A DNA stretch of 64,000 bases from Cyclaneusma minus (lineage: Eukaryota; Ascomycota; Leotiomycetes; Marthamycetales; Marthamycetaceae). The number at the start of each line of letters is the position of its first letter. The stretch's first letter is position 1. Under the pieces are notes generated by a model. The model saw only the letters and a program-made list of their open reading frames with translations. It was not told where the DNA came from and made no database searches. The stretch lies in NCBI GenBank assembly GCA_037179335.1, contig JAKZHN010000027.1, positions 372,001 through 436,000 of the forward strand. Direction: 5' to 3'. A program made the position numbers and the translations under genes. Positions 44,459 to 56,317 of this stretch are shown one piece after another.

Positions 44459-44893
44459 TAGCCTGAAACTCTAAAGCCACCTTAACAAAGAACACCTCCA
44501 ATCGAGTCTGCGAGTCTGCCAACAGCCCAACGCACATTAAATACAATCCCCATTGTCCCCTGATCTTCAAAGAAACACCGCATGCGGCTCTTCCTTCTTT
44601 GCCCTCCTCAACCATGCATCACCCAAAATATTATCTATATTCTCTAAATCTTAGCTCTGAACTTTGCCCAAAACCCTTCAAGAAATCATTTAAACCGCTG
44701 ATTCTGGAGAAGCTATTGAGCATTCCATCTCGAATTTCCTTGTCAGAATAACTCTGTATTTATTCATTTCCTAAACAGCAGGGCGTATTACACCCACTTC
44801 ACTTGCGTTTTTAGATCTCAACTCGTATCTAACGTCTCATCATAACGATCCATCCAAGGCTCCACAGGGAAGAAATAGAAATTACCAGCCACC
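44459..44893. other. 5' flank of the coiled-coil gene
   Basis: No separate gene. It lies between the transposon target duplication and the start codon at 44894, so the element sits about 440 bases upstream of this gene and could affect its promoter. Confidence 0.5.
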
Positions 44894-46525
44894 ATGGCAG
44901 CCGACTCGCGTCCCCCCAAGCGCCCCCGCACCGAACCCGCCACTTACGAGCAAATGGAAGAAGTACTGCAGGAACTCGACAAAGTTATCGAGGATTGCAA
45001 CGGAGAGCGCAAAGGGCTATTGCGCTTGCATGCCGAGGCAAGAACCGCCATTGGTCATGCAAACTTCAATTGCAATCGCGCCCTTGATGACCTAAGGGCA
45101 GAGAAGAGAAAGTACGCCGCTGCGTTTAACAGTGACATAACTGAAGACGGGGAGGAGAAGAAGCTTACGCTCAAGCAAAAGTATGACAAGACTAAGCAAG
45201 CGTGTAGAGGTTTGCAGGTTGATGTGAAGAGGTTGGAGGAGAAGCTGAAAGAAGCGGACGAGAGGGAGGAGAGGGATAGGCACATGGTGGATCAGTGGTG
45301 GGTGTTGGATAAGATGGAGAAGGATTATAAGAAGAAGTATGATAAGAGGTTGGAGAGGATGATGAAGGAGAATAGTGTGGAGGTGTGGAGGGAGAGGGTG
45401 AGGAAGGCGGAGCAAGCTTTGAATGAGGAGAAGGAATGGAAAGGGGGCAGGTGGGGAGAGCCGTATGAACAGAAGGAAAAGGAGGTGGAGACGCTGCAGG
45501 AGACTTTTGGGGAACGCGATAGCAAGATTGAGGAGCTGGAAGAGTTGGTGAAGGAGCTGCGGGCAAAAAATGTTGGAGGAGGGGATAGGGTGGCCGGCGA
45601 GGAGCTGCAAAACAGGGTTGAGCAGCTGGAGAAGCTGGTCGCCGAGCAGAAAGATGAAATATCACGCACAACGGAGACGTACGCCGTAAACTCGTCAGAG
45701 TTTGAGAGGAATAACTTCGAGATAGGACATAAGGACACCTGGATAACCACCGAGCTGGCAAATATCAGGAATAAACTGGAGCGGGACTTTCCCAGCTGCT
45801 GGGCTAATAAGGGATTGCGGGAGTTCTTCGAAAAGGTTTCGGACGACTGGAAGGAAGAGCAGAGAAAAATAGGAGAACAAGAACGTGTTAAATTAGGTCA
45901 AATGCAAAATGACCACACGGGACGAACAAACGAGTGGGGATCAAAGCTGTTCGCAAGCATATGGAAGATGCTGGAAGAACACTGTCCGGCAGCATGGGCG
46001 GATAAGAGTACGCAGGCCATTCTCCAGCATGCGGAGAAAGAGTGGCATAGTAAAGAGGACGACCCGACATCGATGCGAGAAATGATGATCAATTATTACA
46101 ACAAGAATATCCAACGGCAGTTAACCCCAGTTTTGGCGCACATGGAAGCTCTACAACGGTATATTGAAGAAAACAGGGGACGCACCGCCGAGGAGCTTCC
46201 GCCACCGCCTACCCAGCCAGGGTTTGTCTTCAAGCCGCACGATCCTTTCCACGACGTCCTCAAAGACAGTTATCAAAACAAGGATGCAGAGTATCTCAAA
46301 GCTCAAGAAGAAGCTAGAAAAAAAGCCGAAGAAGCTAAGAAGAAGGCTGAGGAAGCAGAGGCAGCAGAAAAGAAGAGGAGGTCGGACGAAAGCGAGTTGA
46401 AGAAAACGCAAGATAGGCTAAAGAAAGACAGGTTAGACTTTTATAAACGTGAGACCGAGCTTGAGAAACAGATTGAGCAACTTAAACAAGAGAGGGATGA
46501 GAAGAATATGGAGATAGGAGATTAA
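44894..46525 (+). CDS. Hypothetical coiled-coil protein, 543 aa
   Basis: Single exon with a strong start context (ACCATGG). The N-terminus carries a likely nuclear signal (PPKRPRTEP). Three highly charged Glu/Lys/Arg heptad-like regions (about 20-140, 150-270, 455-543) predict long coiled coils. Between them is a less charged segment with two similar pieces, LERDFPSCWANKGLREFFEK and LEEHCPAAWADKSTQAILQH (about 298 and 360), an internal repeat of about 60 residues. A Pro run (LPPPPTQPG, ~435) precedes the last coil. I do not recognise the family. A scaffold or structural role would suit the shape, but nothing shows it. Confidence 0.75.
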   Translation: MAADSRPPKRPRTEPATYEQMEEVLQELDKVIEDCNGERKGLLRLHAEARTAIGHANFNCNRALDDLRAEKRKYAAAFNSDITEDGEEKKLTLKQKYDKTKQACRGLQVDVKRLEEKLKEADEREERDRHMVDQWWVLDKMEKDYKKKYDKRLERMMKENSVEVWRERVRKAEQALNEEKEWKGGRWGEPYEQKEKEVETLQETFGERDSKIEELEELVKELRAKNVGGGDRVAGEELQNRVEQLEKLVAEQKDEISRTTETYAVNSSEFERNNFEIGHKDTWITTELANIRNKLERDFPSCWANKGLREFFEKVSDDWKEEQRKIGEQERVKLGQMQNDHTGRTNEWGSKLFASIWKMLEEHCPAAWADKSTQAILQHAEKEWHSKEDDPTSMREMMINYYNKNIQRQLTPVLAHMEALQRYIEENRGRTAEELPPPPTQPGFVFKPHDPFHDVLKDSYQNKDAEYLKAQEEARKKAEEAKKKAEEAEAAEKKRRSDESELKKTQDRLKKDRLDFYKRETELEKQIEQLKQERDEKNMEIGD

Positions 46526-47616
46526 TATACCGGAGAGGGATCTGTCCGTGCTGAATTTGGAGGAGTAGCTAAGGCGCCTTCGTAGCATGTACGGTTAGCC
46601 TTTTCTTTCAACGGCATGGGGAGCAATAAGTCTCGACTCTCGAGTGTTTTCAGACGGCTGAGGCGCGGAATTTGACTAGAGAAGCAGAAAGGGGGTAGTG
46701 TTCAATCGAAACGCGAGGAGAGCAGAGTTGGAAAGTCTCTCGGGGAATCGAAGGTACCTATATCAATACAATTATAGAATACAGCAGAATGAAACAAGCA
46801 TGGGTGCTCTCATCTTTGTAATTCCTATATAGCGGCCCCGGAAAGCCGATGACTGGATCGAAAAACACCAGCTAGTGATGAACCTAGGAGGCTCGGTGTC
46901 GGTACCGAGTAGGAGGCAGATGGCGCAGCACAGGTGGGCTGATGCGCTTCTAGTAAGAAAAAGGAGGCTAAAAAGCAGGTGTGCGTGTCGCGTGTTATTG
47001 TGCAGTCAGCTCTGTCAATGCAACTGCAAGAAAGAGCTTCGCAAGAGACAAAAAGCCAAGACGCATATGATGATCAGCCTATGGTTTCGGGTCATCATTG
47101 AGTCAAGCTGTAGGTACTGAGCCACAAGATATGTGCTTATGAGGCTGCTCATCGAGAATTTGAATATGGTTGGCTTCACCAGCGAGTGTAAAAACCACAA
47201 AGGAATCTACTGACAAAGTCCGAAAAACCTGTAGACGTGCTAATGCTGTTCAGCGAGGGCAAAGTTGCCAAGTATTGCTCATTTCTCTCCCCCACGGCCT
47301 ACATGTAAGCTCGGCCTGGACGAGGGGAAGGTAGGGGAAGAGCGGGCAAAGTATTGATTCGAAAGGAGCGAGCTGCGGGGATATGACACCGTTCCAAAAA
47401 CATGGCAATGGTATATTCGACTAGAAAAGGTGCTGGCATAATTAGAGTTCATATACTCTCTCAATTGAGTCGATCCCACGTGTCAAGTCTTGCCTCAAGT
47501 TCCCCGTTATAGGGGCCTCAATAAACTTTCACCGACGGAAACCATCAGACGATCAAGAGGTGTGTTTTCCCAATCTTCAGCTATGCACCACGTGATCCGA
47601 TCCTATTTCGTGTCAG
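46526..47616. other. Intergenic between convergent genes
   Basis: About 1.1 kb, no gene-like frame over 80 codons. It holds both 3' UTRs. Confidence 0.5.
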
Positions 47617-50103
47617 TCATACTCGAATCAAACCAACAGTCAAGCAGGAGGAAAGATCTACCCATTGTTCCGCAGTCGGTGGTTCTTGCTCGTCATCACC
47701 GTACGGTTCACCTGTGACAGTACCCACTTCACAGGGACCGATCTTAATTCCCGAACACCAACGGCGGCCGATTTCCCAGTCTGAGCCATTCCAAGAGACT
47801 TCCCATGCATGGTCACCGAAATACGTGTCGAGGGTGTGGCCCGCAGGAGTGGTCGCGTGCGGGAAAAGCCTCTGACAGGAGCCTTTCGCTCTCCTCTCAT
47901 CCCAACGGCCAATGACTGCCTGCGCGCATGGGGAGTTATTGGTGTAAGAAAGTTTCATTCCCAAGCAATGCTCTTGTTCAGCGTCGTACCAGACATCGAC
48001 CGTCTTGACGTTGCGGAGTGAAGCGTGGGAAAAGCCGCCATTTTCCGTCCAGTCCCAATATGGAAGAGCTTCCTTAAGTATGTAATTTTGATATCTCTTG
48101 GCTCGAATGTCCAACTCGAATTCTCTGGCCATTGATGTCTCTGTGGAAAGGATAGTCCCGATCGAGCTGGTGCTTTGACGTCCATGGGGTTCATCGAAGT
48201 AGATGCCGCAAATATGTCCGAGGCGTGGCCTAGCTATATCTACGATGTCTTCATCCCCAGAAGAGCCGTCGGGATCATGTTCTCGAGATATGAAGCCGAG
48301 ATAATGGGTCCGATTCTGATTAGTAGAAAGCTAATGTCCATCAGCTTATAGCTCAGCTATACCGGTCAGAGAGATGATCTACTCACAATAAGTGCAGGAT
48401 GATTCTCCCAGCTGTGACGGTCACCAGCCTGCCTCGTGGTCTGCATATGAGTTATCGTCTCGCCTTCCTGTAAAATGACATGCATTGGACTTCCACAAGG
48501 CCTGTCGCGGTAATCCCACCCATAGCGCTTTCCAGCAAGTTCCGTGACGGTAGGCAAATCCGCCGCGTCAGGCTGGAAATGTGCTTCAATCCCTATAATG
48601 CCCCCTGTAGAACAGAATGCAGTGATGCCAATAAGTTTGCAATTTTCCTTCCAAAGAGGTAGATGGCGGAGAAGGCACCATGACGGGAAATGCTTGACCC
48701 GCTTACGGAAGCCGGAATATGACAGACGTTCGCGGTGAGAATACCAGTTCGGGCAAGCCATTTCGTGCTCCTGACACGGCGGTCTATCCCACATGGGCTT
48801 ACCCAACCGTCTCGAACCCTTGCAGAGATTGGACTCAGATTGCCAATCCTCGTCCAAGGTGACGCCAAAATCCACTCGCTGTATTCGAACCTGCTGGTGG
48901 TTAGTAACGAAAATGACAGAGGGAAATAATTCAGCGACTCAGGCAGCTCACTCACATCGCCAAAAACTCGCAGTGTCCCTGCATTTTTACGAGTTGTTAT
49001 GGCTCCATACCATACATCACCTGAATGTGGATACGGAGTATGATCGCCAAGCCAGCCTGACTTCTTGTCATCACTGCAGAATCTCACAGCGCGCAATCCA
49101 TACCTACTCAAGGCGAACTCGATACCAGTGATTGGCATGGGGATTCTAGTCATCTTCCAGGAACTGTGGTGCGGATCAATGGGATAGGAAGGGAGCACAG
49201 CATCAGGGTTCTCGGACGACTCCGGGCCAATGGGATTCGTAGGTGTCAGCAAGGAGAGATACGGGACACCGAATGTTTCGACCGTTTGCCAGTGAAGACA
49301 GCCGCAAGAATCTAAATCGTAGCAGAAAAGGTAGCCAGAAGGAAGGGCGTCAGCAGCTGACCGCGTCGTACGCCTCTGATTCTCGCTCGTCCAGCCACGT
49401 TGAAGACTGAGAGTCTCTATTTCAGCTTTGCAAGACACTGCTATCAAAGCTTGCCGAAAGCAACACTCGTCAAGGTACCCTAGGATCATTAATCGCAACT
49501 CGGCTGGTAGTTGATGAATTTCACCAGTCTTTGCGATGACGAAAGCTCCCCGTGCTCTGTGGAGGGCTCAGGAAGAGCAGCGAATGCATTGTCCAGCAGG
49601 ATTGGTGACTTCGGCTCTTTCGACCACCGATCATATTCGTCCCACCCCCTTTGGGTGTTGTGCAATAACCGCTGCCATTTGTGAGGCGGCAACCGGATGT
49701 TGATGATTTCTGACGCCATATTCCAGCAAAGACGGTGGACAATTCGAGCCTCATGGCTATCGACCTTGGCAGGAGCAGTTACCCAAATAACGCCCAACGC
49801 CGTCACTCGGAAGACTGTCTTGCCAGAAGGGTCAGGTTATCTGGAGTACCGAGTCGCAGGTAGTTTCCCGATTTTGAGCGACGACTTGGTCCTTGACGTG
49901 AACGTTTCGCATCCTTGTAGAAGCTTGCCAACATCAGTCACGAGAGTGTCAGAGAGGTGATCCGGTGTTCCAGATGGACTCAAAAGTGTAACTACGATAT
50001 GTCAGCACCCGAAAAGGATGGTTTTCTAAAGGATCATCTTACTTGCTCGCACTTCCTCGCCAGCAAACACCGTCGATTCGCACAACGCACAACGCCTCGA
50101 CAT
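47617..50103 (-). CDS. Multi-exon F-box protein with N-terminal CxxC segment
   Basis: The 3' half is clear: exon ending at 48956, 65-nt intron (GTGAGT, TACTAACC branch), exon 48890-48387, 71-nt intron (GTGAGT, TACTAATC branch), exon 48315-47617 with the stop at 47617. The F-box (IHQLPAELRLMILGYLDE) lies near 49460-49520. Upstream, MSRRCALCES starts at 50103 (an in-frame ATG at 50292 is possible), followed by a GTAAGA donor near 50041 and an acceptor after GCTGACATATCGTAG near 49990. Two joins are unresolved: a stop near 49850 before VTALGVIWVTAP, and a frame change near 49500-49560 just before the F-box. Each could be an intron with weak signals or a mutation. The C-terminal part is carbohydrate-binding-like in its Trp/Gly content (WSEW-type runs such as HAWEVSWNGSDWEIGRRW) but unassigned. 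Confidence 0.6.
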
Positions 50104-50292
50104 GATGGCGACATAGAAAAGATTCTGATTGTCGGATTTGGAGCATCCAGGTTGTTCCGATTCGAATTTGTAGCCCCATTCTTCGTACAGGGCACGGGAA
50201 ATGCTGTGCCTGGCATTACCTGCTCCAACGAGAGTTGTGTCTTCGGGAAAATCCTCAGGAAAACGTTGACGCTCTGCCCTTGGACTCGCCAT

Positions 50293-51816
50293 GGTCCTGA
50301 GATACAGAGAATGGAAGACGCGCCACAGGCATGTGAGTAGATCGTGAATAAGGTATGTGAATGAGAAAGAGGGTCTTTCGACGCGTCACGACTGACGCGC
50401 TAGTAAACGCACTCAAGGACTGGAGGTTCGCGTCAACCAGGGTCAGGGGTGCAGCAGCAGTGAACCAAAAAGATATGTATTCAGATAATTACCTGGACGA
50501 ATTGAAAGATACCTAGATAATATCTGCATATTGATTTGGATAAGGCCATATATATTACGGAATCTAGCGAAAAAGCCGAAAAAGGAATTTTGGGGTGAGT
50601 TTCAAGAATTTCGCCATTTTCAGGCGTCTGCACTCGCGGTAAAGCTTGCTGGGACCACTTGCAGTTGCACTTTGCTACCGAAATTCAGGGGTAAATTTTC
50701 ACGTGACCATATCTATGAATGTTTGAATAACTTGCCAAATACATATCTACAGAGCTCTCCAAATACAGATATGTACAGATAATCCCAGCCCTTATGATTG
50801 AAACACAATTAGCTTTCGATTCCACGGTTTACAAATATGCAACATCAAATGACTGGCTATTGAAGTGGGTTCTAGGCCTTATTTAAGTACCAGCGTGGCA
50901 ACAGATGATGTGAACCGTTGACGACTACCGACAGTAACAGTTCATCCCAAGACACAACAGACGCAGCAAGGTGGATAATGAAGCTCAGAAAGCGCTTTAG
51001 CCTGTCGAGAGTCCCAGCCTAGTCATGTCCCAGAAGCCGCCGTCGCCAACGTCCCGTCCCTGCCTAGCTCCTTACCAAAGACCGGCTCATCCAGAGACAC
51101 ACAAACCTTGGTATGAGGTCTCAATTCACAAGCAGCATTTCCAGAAAAAAAATCTTCTCAGCAAGAAGAAACAAAGTTCGTACTTTTACAATGAAGTCTC
51201 CATTCTCCCAGCTCCGAAGTCTACTCTGCATATGATATACACAGTCAATACATCTATCACCCTCCCCCCTCTCTAATCCCTCCCTGCTGCCTTCATTCAA
51301 CAAGACAAAACAGCCGCTCGCATCGCCCCACACTCCCAAAGATTGTTTATCGTAAAGAATCGTTTCGATAGATGAGAAAATCCATATCATAATTACTCAA
51401 ACCGCGCCCGCCACCCTGACCCGAAAACGTCTCAACAAAGAACAAAAGACGCCTCCAAATCATTTTTTGGTTTTCAAGCAAGGGAATTCAGGAAATAGGA
51501 GCGAATAGGATGTTCCTGGCAAGCTTGTGCAGGCTTTCGTCGAGAAGAAGCGAGACGGGCGCGGAAAGCTCGGTCCCTGCAAAGCCACGGGCGGATTAGG
51601 ACTAAGTTCGTGCATCGGATGCGGAGTATCGTAACGGTTTTGCAAAACGGCGCAAAACTCTAGTTTGCGGGCCGCGCAGGCTGAGATCCATCGCTTCGTT
51701 GCAGCAGCAGGATGCCTTGTCCGCAGCCTCATCTCTCACTCTCTGCTCAGCTCCATATTGATTGACTTGATTGAGTGTATGCGAGCTCGCAGTTCGGTGT
51801 TTTAGGAACTCGCTAC
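50293..51816. other. Intergenic, no gene recognised
   Basis: About 1.5 kb. Frames of 80-90 codons only, with no domain. The last part before 51817 is elongase 3' UTR. Confidence 0.5.
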
Positions 51817-53030
51817 TTAAGCCTTGCGCGAGCGCACCTTGCCGTTCGACACGCCGGTGGCAGTAGCGCTGCCGTTGCTGCCGCTGCTGCTCTTGGGGCC
51901 GGCGTTGGCTTCGCGCAGGATGCGGTCCATGTCGGGGACTTCGGTGGTGCTCATGGCGCGGAGGGAGCGGGCGGCTTTGCGGCCGGTGTTCTTCTTGTCG
52001 GTGGCGTAGGTGTGGATATAGAAGGAGATGAAGAGGACGAGGTATGAGGCGAGAATGCCAACGCCCCAGTAGGCGGCGAATTCTTTGCCGGCGCACTTGC
52101 CGCGGTAGGGCATCCAGGGCCAGTAGGTTGAGACGAAGTATTGGTAGGATGCGTAGTTGACGAAACCTGGTGGGCGGGTTATTAGCGACTGACTGAATCA
52201 GGGGAAAAGGTTGTTGAGGGGGTCTTACCAAGGTCAAGAACGAATTGGAGGATCTGGAGGGTGGTGATGTACTGCTTCCACCAGATTTTGATGCCCCGAG
52301 CAGATTGCAGGTAGTAGTAGTACATCAGAACGTGCACAGTCAAGTTGAGCACAATAGGAACCCATTGTACAGTGGTGTCTCCAATCAATTGGATGTAGCA
52401 CAAAAAGGCGGTCGCTCCGTGATGGTAGGTGTGGAGGAAAGCTAATAACTGTTAATGGCCTGATTCTTGGCTCGGAAGACGCGGAACTCACTCAGAGGCT
52501 TTTTCTTCAGGACCAAGAACACGGTATCAATGAACTCGATGTATTTGGTGAGGTAGTTCAGCTAGCAGCCTGTTAGTTTCCGTTTGGACGGCGGTTTTGG
52601 AGCCAACAATACGCACGTAGTACAGCATAACCAGCTTGTTGGTCCAGCCGCCCTCGGGGTGGCAGATGGCGTGGAAGATGCCATTGCGGGCGATTTCCGG
52701 GATCAGTTGCTCCACAAGCAGAGCCAAAAGAGTTCCGCTGATGGCGGTCAGGTAGAAGTTGTGGACGATGAAGGGACCCTTGAGCTTGAAGGCCGGGCGG
52801 TTGCGCATCAGTTCGCGGCCACCGAAGATGACGGTATAGTAGAGTGCCATAGCAATCAGCACCGGCGTCATCTCCGACATTGGCGTACTCCCAGGAGTGA
52901 ACTGGAAGGTGCTCGGCGAGTAGCCTCTCACGGTGGTGGCAATCTTGTCGAAGATCGGCCATAGCGGGATGCCGAAGGGGCGGTCGAGGGTAGGAATTGG
53001 CAGGTACTTCATGGCGGAGTCGGAAGACAT
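51817..53030 (-). CDS. ELO-family very-long-chain fatty acid elongase (3-ketoacyl-CoA synthase)
   Basis: Four exons: 53030-52617, 52561-52492, 52441-52229 and 52166-51817. Introns of 50-62 nt are in phase, giving 348 residues. ELO proteins condense acyl-CoA with malonyl-CoA in the ER membrane, feeding sphingolipid very-long-chain acids. The catalytic box HTYHH is at about 165-169, after the conserved YLTKYIEFIDTVFLVLKKKPL; QLIGDTTVQWVPIVLNLTVHVLMYYYY follows, and there are about six or seven membrane segments. The C-terminus is polar and basic (SNGKVRSRKA). It could be the Elo2 or Elo3 type; I cannot separate them. The start at 53030 was chosen as the ATG just before family-like text. It is divergent from COX6 with a 2-kb gap. 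Confidence 0.9.
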
Positions 53031-54448
53031 GGCGGCGGTTGGGGTGGTCGCGAGCCTTGGGATGGAGGTTTGGGGGAGAGGTGGGCGGATTGGCGGGGGA
53101 CGTCGCTCAGTTTTGATGCTGCCACCTGCGGAACTCTCTGGCGGGAAATGCGACACTAAGAGGGCAGACCCGGCATAAATGGCTGGGCTGGCGTGGGTTA
53201 TGCCGAGCGAGGACGAGAGTCTGCGGTGACACTGGCTATGTTGGATTTGCAAACTTATCAGCCGAATTGAATCGAGACAGCCCGTCCGTCGGCTTGTATT
53301 TATCGATCGCTGCCGCGCCAGAATTGTGTCGCCGCGTTCTCGTGTGGTGGTTGATGCAGGCCACTTGCTTACCTCAGAATAATCCAGTCAGCCGTGTGAG
53401 ACTGCTGGTGCCAGCTGCATCCCGCTTATTTGTTGGATTGCATCTCTCGACCATCAATGGATCCTCAGAATACCACCAGCATGAGAGGCCACATCTCCGC
53501 ACATCTCTGCACATCTCTGCATACAGCCCTGGCGATGCGACATGTACACGAGCTGCCCCTGAATCTGCCGTGTCGTACCCATTTCACAGCAGTAACCACA
53601 GATCACTTGGCTTGATCGCACCAGCAGCATGCTTTGGGCCTGGCAGAGGTAGATCCAGCACGACATGGTCCGTCCCCCTTACGAGCAGCACGCACATGTG
53701 CCGGAAGGTGCAGCGACAGTTCAAGAGCAGCCGGGTCCCGAAGGACAGAATTGATTCTCACTATCTACTACTTGTATATATGCACGAGTATCACCGCCGG
53801 CATCTATCAATAGCATCAACCCATTCCAAGAGCCCTGTATCCTCGGCCTACGTAAACAGGTGCCTTCGTAGTCAGCCGCGCCTTCAGCACCAAGAAGTCT
53901 TTCGTACCCGGCCAATATCGACTTAAGACGCTGAATCCCAACACTCTGCTGCCTCACAGCTCGTACAGATAGCAAGACCGGAAAGCCACTCAACGTGATG
54001 ACCTTATGGCCTTCCCCTTCCCCAAGAGTCAGCCAAGGTGTCAGCTAGGTAAGACTCTCGACTGTGCCAGGACTTCCGATGGCTGGCTGGATGGCCAATC
54101 TAGATACCCTTTCCGGACCCGACTGACCAGATCGACCGGCCCCATGCGAACCCCGTGGAGGCCTGTGTAACTGGATTCAATTGCGATGGTCCATGGAGCG
54201 ATCCAAAGAGCGAATTCAAATTGGATTGGCGCAAGGTTGTTCCGTGCACCCCGTTTCCAGGACAGTGAGGTCGCGTGTTAGGATCTTAGGACATGTATTA
54301 AGCAGCAGGCAAACCTCCCGCCCACATCATCGATGACTGCTTACTGCGTCGTCGCGAAGGGGTCTTCCACCAAACAAAAAAGCTTTCGGGTTACAGGAGG
54401 GGTAGCGGAGGTTGGTGTTCTAGAAGAGCCGTGCCTGTTGGCGTATAT
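53031..54448. other. Upstream region of the elongase gene
   Basis: A 219-codon frame (plus 53267-53926) is present but has no domain, no signal and no coherent text, so I do not call it a gene. Otherwise unremarkable. Confidence 0.4.
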
Positions 54449-54493
54449 ATGATGAGCATGATGGGCATGATGGGCATGATGGGCATGATGGGC
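54449..54493 (+). repeat. 9-bp tandem repeat ATGATGGGC, five units
   Basis: The unit ATGATGGGC is repeated head to tail five times, the first unit with one change (ATGATGAGC). It lies in non-coding DNA between the elongase and COX6 genes. Confidence 0.9.
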
Positions 54494-54902
54494 AAACTCA
54501 AAGCTTGGTGTGAGAAGATTTTCGCTTTCGTAGTACAGGCGCCTCCTCCACATAAAAACCATGGGCCTCCGGCTGCTGGCTCATCTGAACGTCGTCGTAG
54601 GGCTGTACTGTTCCGTCTGCATGCTCGGGTGGTCGCTATTCTCGACCTCGACCGACTTTTCGTGAGTGGTCCCGCTGTCAAGGCCGCTGGCAAACTGCAC
54701 GTATCCTCGCTGATGATGCAACGGCGCGGTAGGCAGAACGACAGTCTGGAGGTGATTCTCTGCGACGTTTTGCAGGAGCTCTACGTGCTGTAGTCGCAGA
54801 GCAGCGCAGACCGGGTCGACATACAAAGCGAGTGGTGCGCGCCGATGATGGGCAGATGTTCTCTCGGAAGCTCTTGAGTCGCGGCTGGCGAATAAGCGCG
54901 GG

Positions 54903-54907
54903 CCAAT
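54903..54907 (+). promoter_or_regulatory. CCAAT box upstream of COX6
   Basis: CCAAT lies about 160 bases upstream of the COX6 start codon. Respiratory genes are known HAP-complex targets in fungi, so the word may be functional. This is inference from a five-base match. Confidence 0.25.
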
Positions 54908-55064
54908 TTGGCTGGGTCGGGACATCTGGCTGCCTTGTGTGGCTGCCTCAGTCCACCACGGACTTCTCACCAGCGCTGTTGGAATTGCGAGACGACCCGA
55001 AAACACTCGACTCCCTCCTACAGCTCCAGCAATTCCACTCACCACCCCCCACACGTCTTTCCTA

Positions 55065-55838
55065 ATGTCGTCCACCTCTCTGCTGCGCGTCGCAGCTCGT
55101 GCGCAACCATCGATTCTCTTCCGCGCCAATGGCCTCCACCATGTCGCTGCCAGACCTTCAATCACCCCGTTTGTCGCTCCCTCGATGACGTTGGCCGCGA
55201 GCTCCTTCAGCACCACCGCCAGGCAATTGAGCGATGCCCACCACGAGGAGACCTTTGAGGAGTTTACTGCCAGGTACGCCCTCGCCACGCTGTCGCAATC
55301 ATCCCGCAGAATTCGACCCCCGCCGCACCAAGTTTCCCTCGGCTTCCATTGTGCTTGGCTGGCTTGTGCGAGACCTCAAGGCTACATTCGCTGACCGGAA
55401 TACTTTGGAAACAGATACGAGAAGGAATTCGAGGGTGTCAACGATGTTTTCGAGCTCCAGGTATGATTGCGACGCCTGGTCGCGGACCAATGGCTCCATA
55501 CAGCAGACGAGGGATTAATCAATGCCACAGCGAAACCTCAACAACGCCTTTGCCTACGATCTCGTCCCCTCTCCATCCGTCATCACAGCTGCTCTGAAGG
55601 CCGCAAGACGAGTCAACGACTTCCCCACCGCCGTCCGAGTATTCGAAGGTAAGCAGATGGATCTCAGGCGAACGGGTTTCAGGCAGACGGATCTCGGTGG
55701 GCTGACACTCTCCCCACAGGTATCAAGGCAAAGGTTGAGAACAAGGGCCAGTATGAGCAATATCTCGAGGAACTGAAGCCCTTACGGGAAGAGCTGGGCG
55801 TGCTGTTGAAGGAGGAGCTGTACCCCGAAAGCAAATAA
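55065..55838 (+). CDS. COX6: Cytochrome c oxidase subunit Va (yeast Cox6), mitochondrial
   Basis: Four exons: 55065-55273, 55415-55460, 55531-55648 and 55720-55838. Introns of 141, 70 and 71 nt are in agreeing phases, and the 141- and 71-nt introns have CTGAC branch points. The product has 163 residues. The first ~45 residues are a mitochondrial targeting sequence (Arg/Ser/Ala-rich, ending FSTTARQLSD). The mature protein then follows the subunit Va pattern: HEETFEEFTARYEKEFEGVN across the first splice, DVFELQRNLNNAFAYDLVP, ALKAARRVNDFPTAVRVFEG, and YLEELKPLREELGV. It is a peripheral matrix-side subunit of complex IV. The family assignment is firm from this series. Confidence 0.92.
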
Positions 55839-56317
55839 AGCAACAAAGATTCGTTCACGGCCAGGTTAATAACGACGAGAGAGAAGAAAGACTTGGCGGG
55901 GCACCTTTGAAGCATTTAGATTTCGCATTGGAGTGTTACACCTATGTACATTTGTCTCACCGAAATGCAAGCATGTTCATTGGAAATCTCCATCTAGAAT
56001 TTCCGCTCCTTTTCCCTCCCGACATCGATGGTTAGTTTTTGGATTGTCTCGAGTTATCACTTATCTGGGTTTTTCTGTAGATATCAAAAAGGAAAGCGGC
56101 TCTGGGCAGCTTTCTCAACGTGCACAGCAGTTGCGCAATTCCCTACGCCGCCATTGTTAAATCCCAACGTCTCCCGCAAAGCGCCTTCCCAGACGGTCTC
56201 ATGGCCAGCACAAACCATTGGAGGAAACTCAAAATCGAAACTCAACGCAAGTCAGACTAATAGTCAGGTCCCATCTTGTTGTATTCCTTAAAGTTCTATC
56301 TATCTGTGGAATTCGTC
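55839..56317. other. Intergenic between convergent COX6 and asparaginase genes
   Basis: About 480 bases of 3' flanks; nothing else was recognised. Confidence 0.55.

Noticed and set aside
53454..53530. Short CACATCTC repeats as a microsatellite of note
   Set aside because: Only two to three imperfect copies; not different from background.
53267..53926. 219-codon plus-strand frame between ELO and COX6
   Set aside because: No domain, signal peptide or splice structure; the composition suggests a chance open frame in moderately GC-rich DNA.
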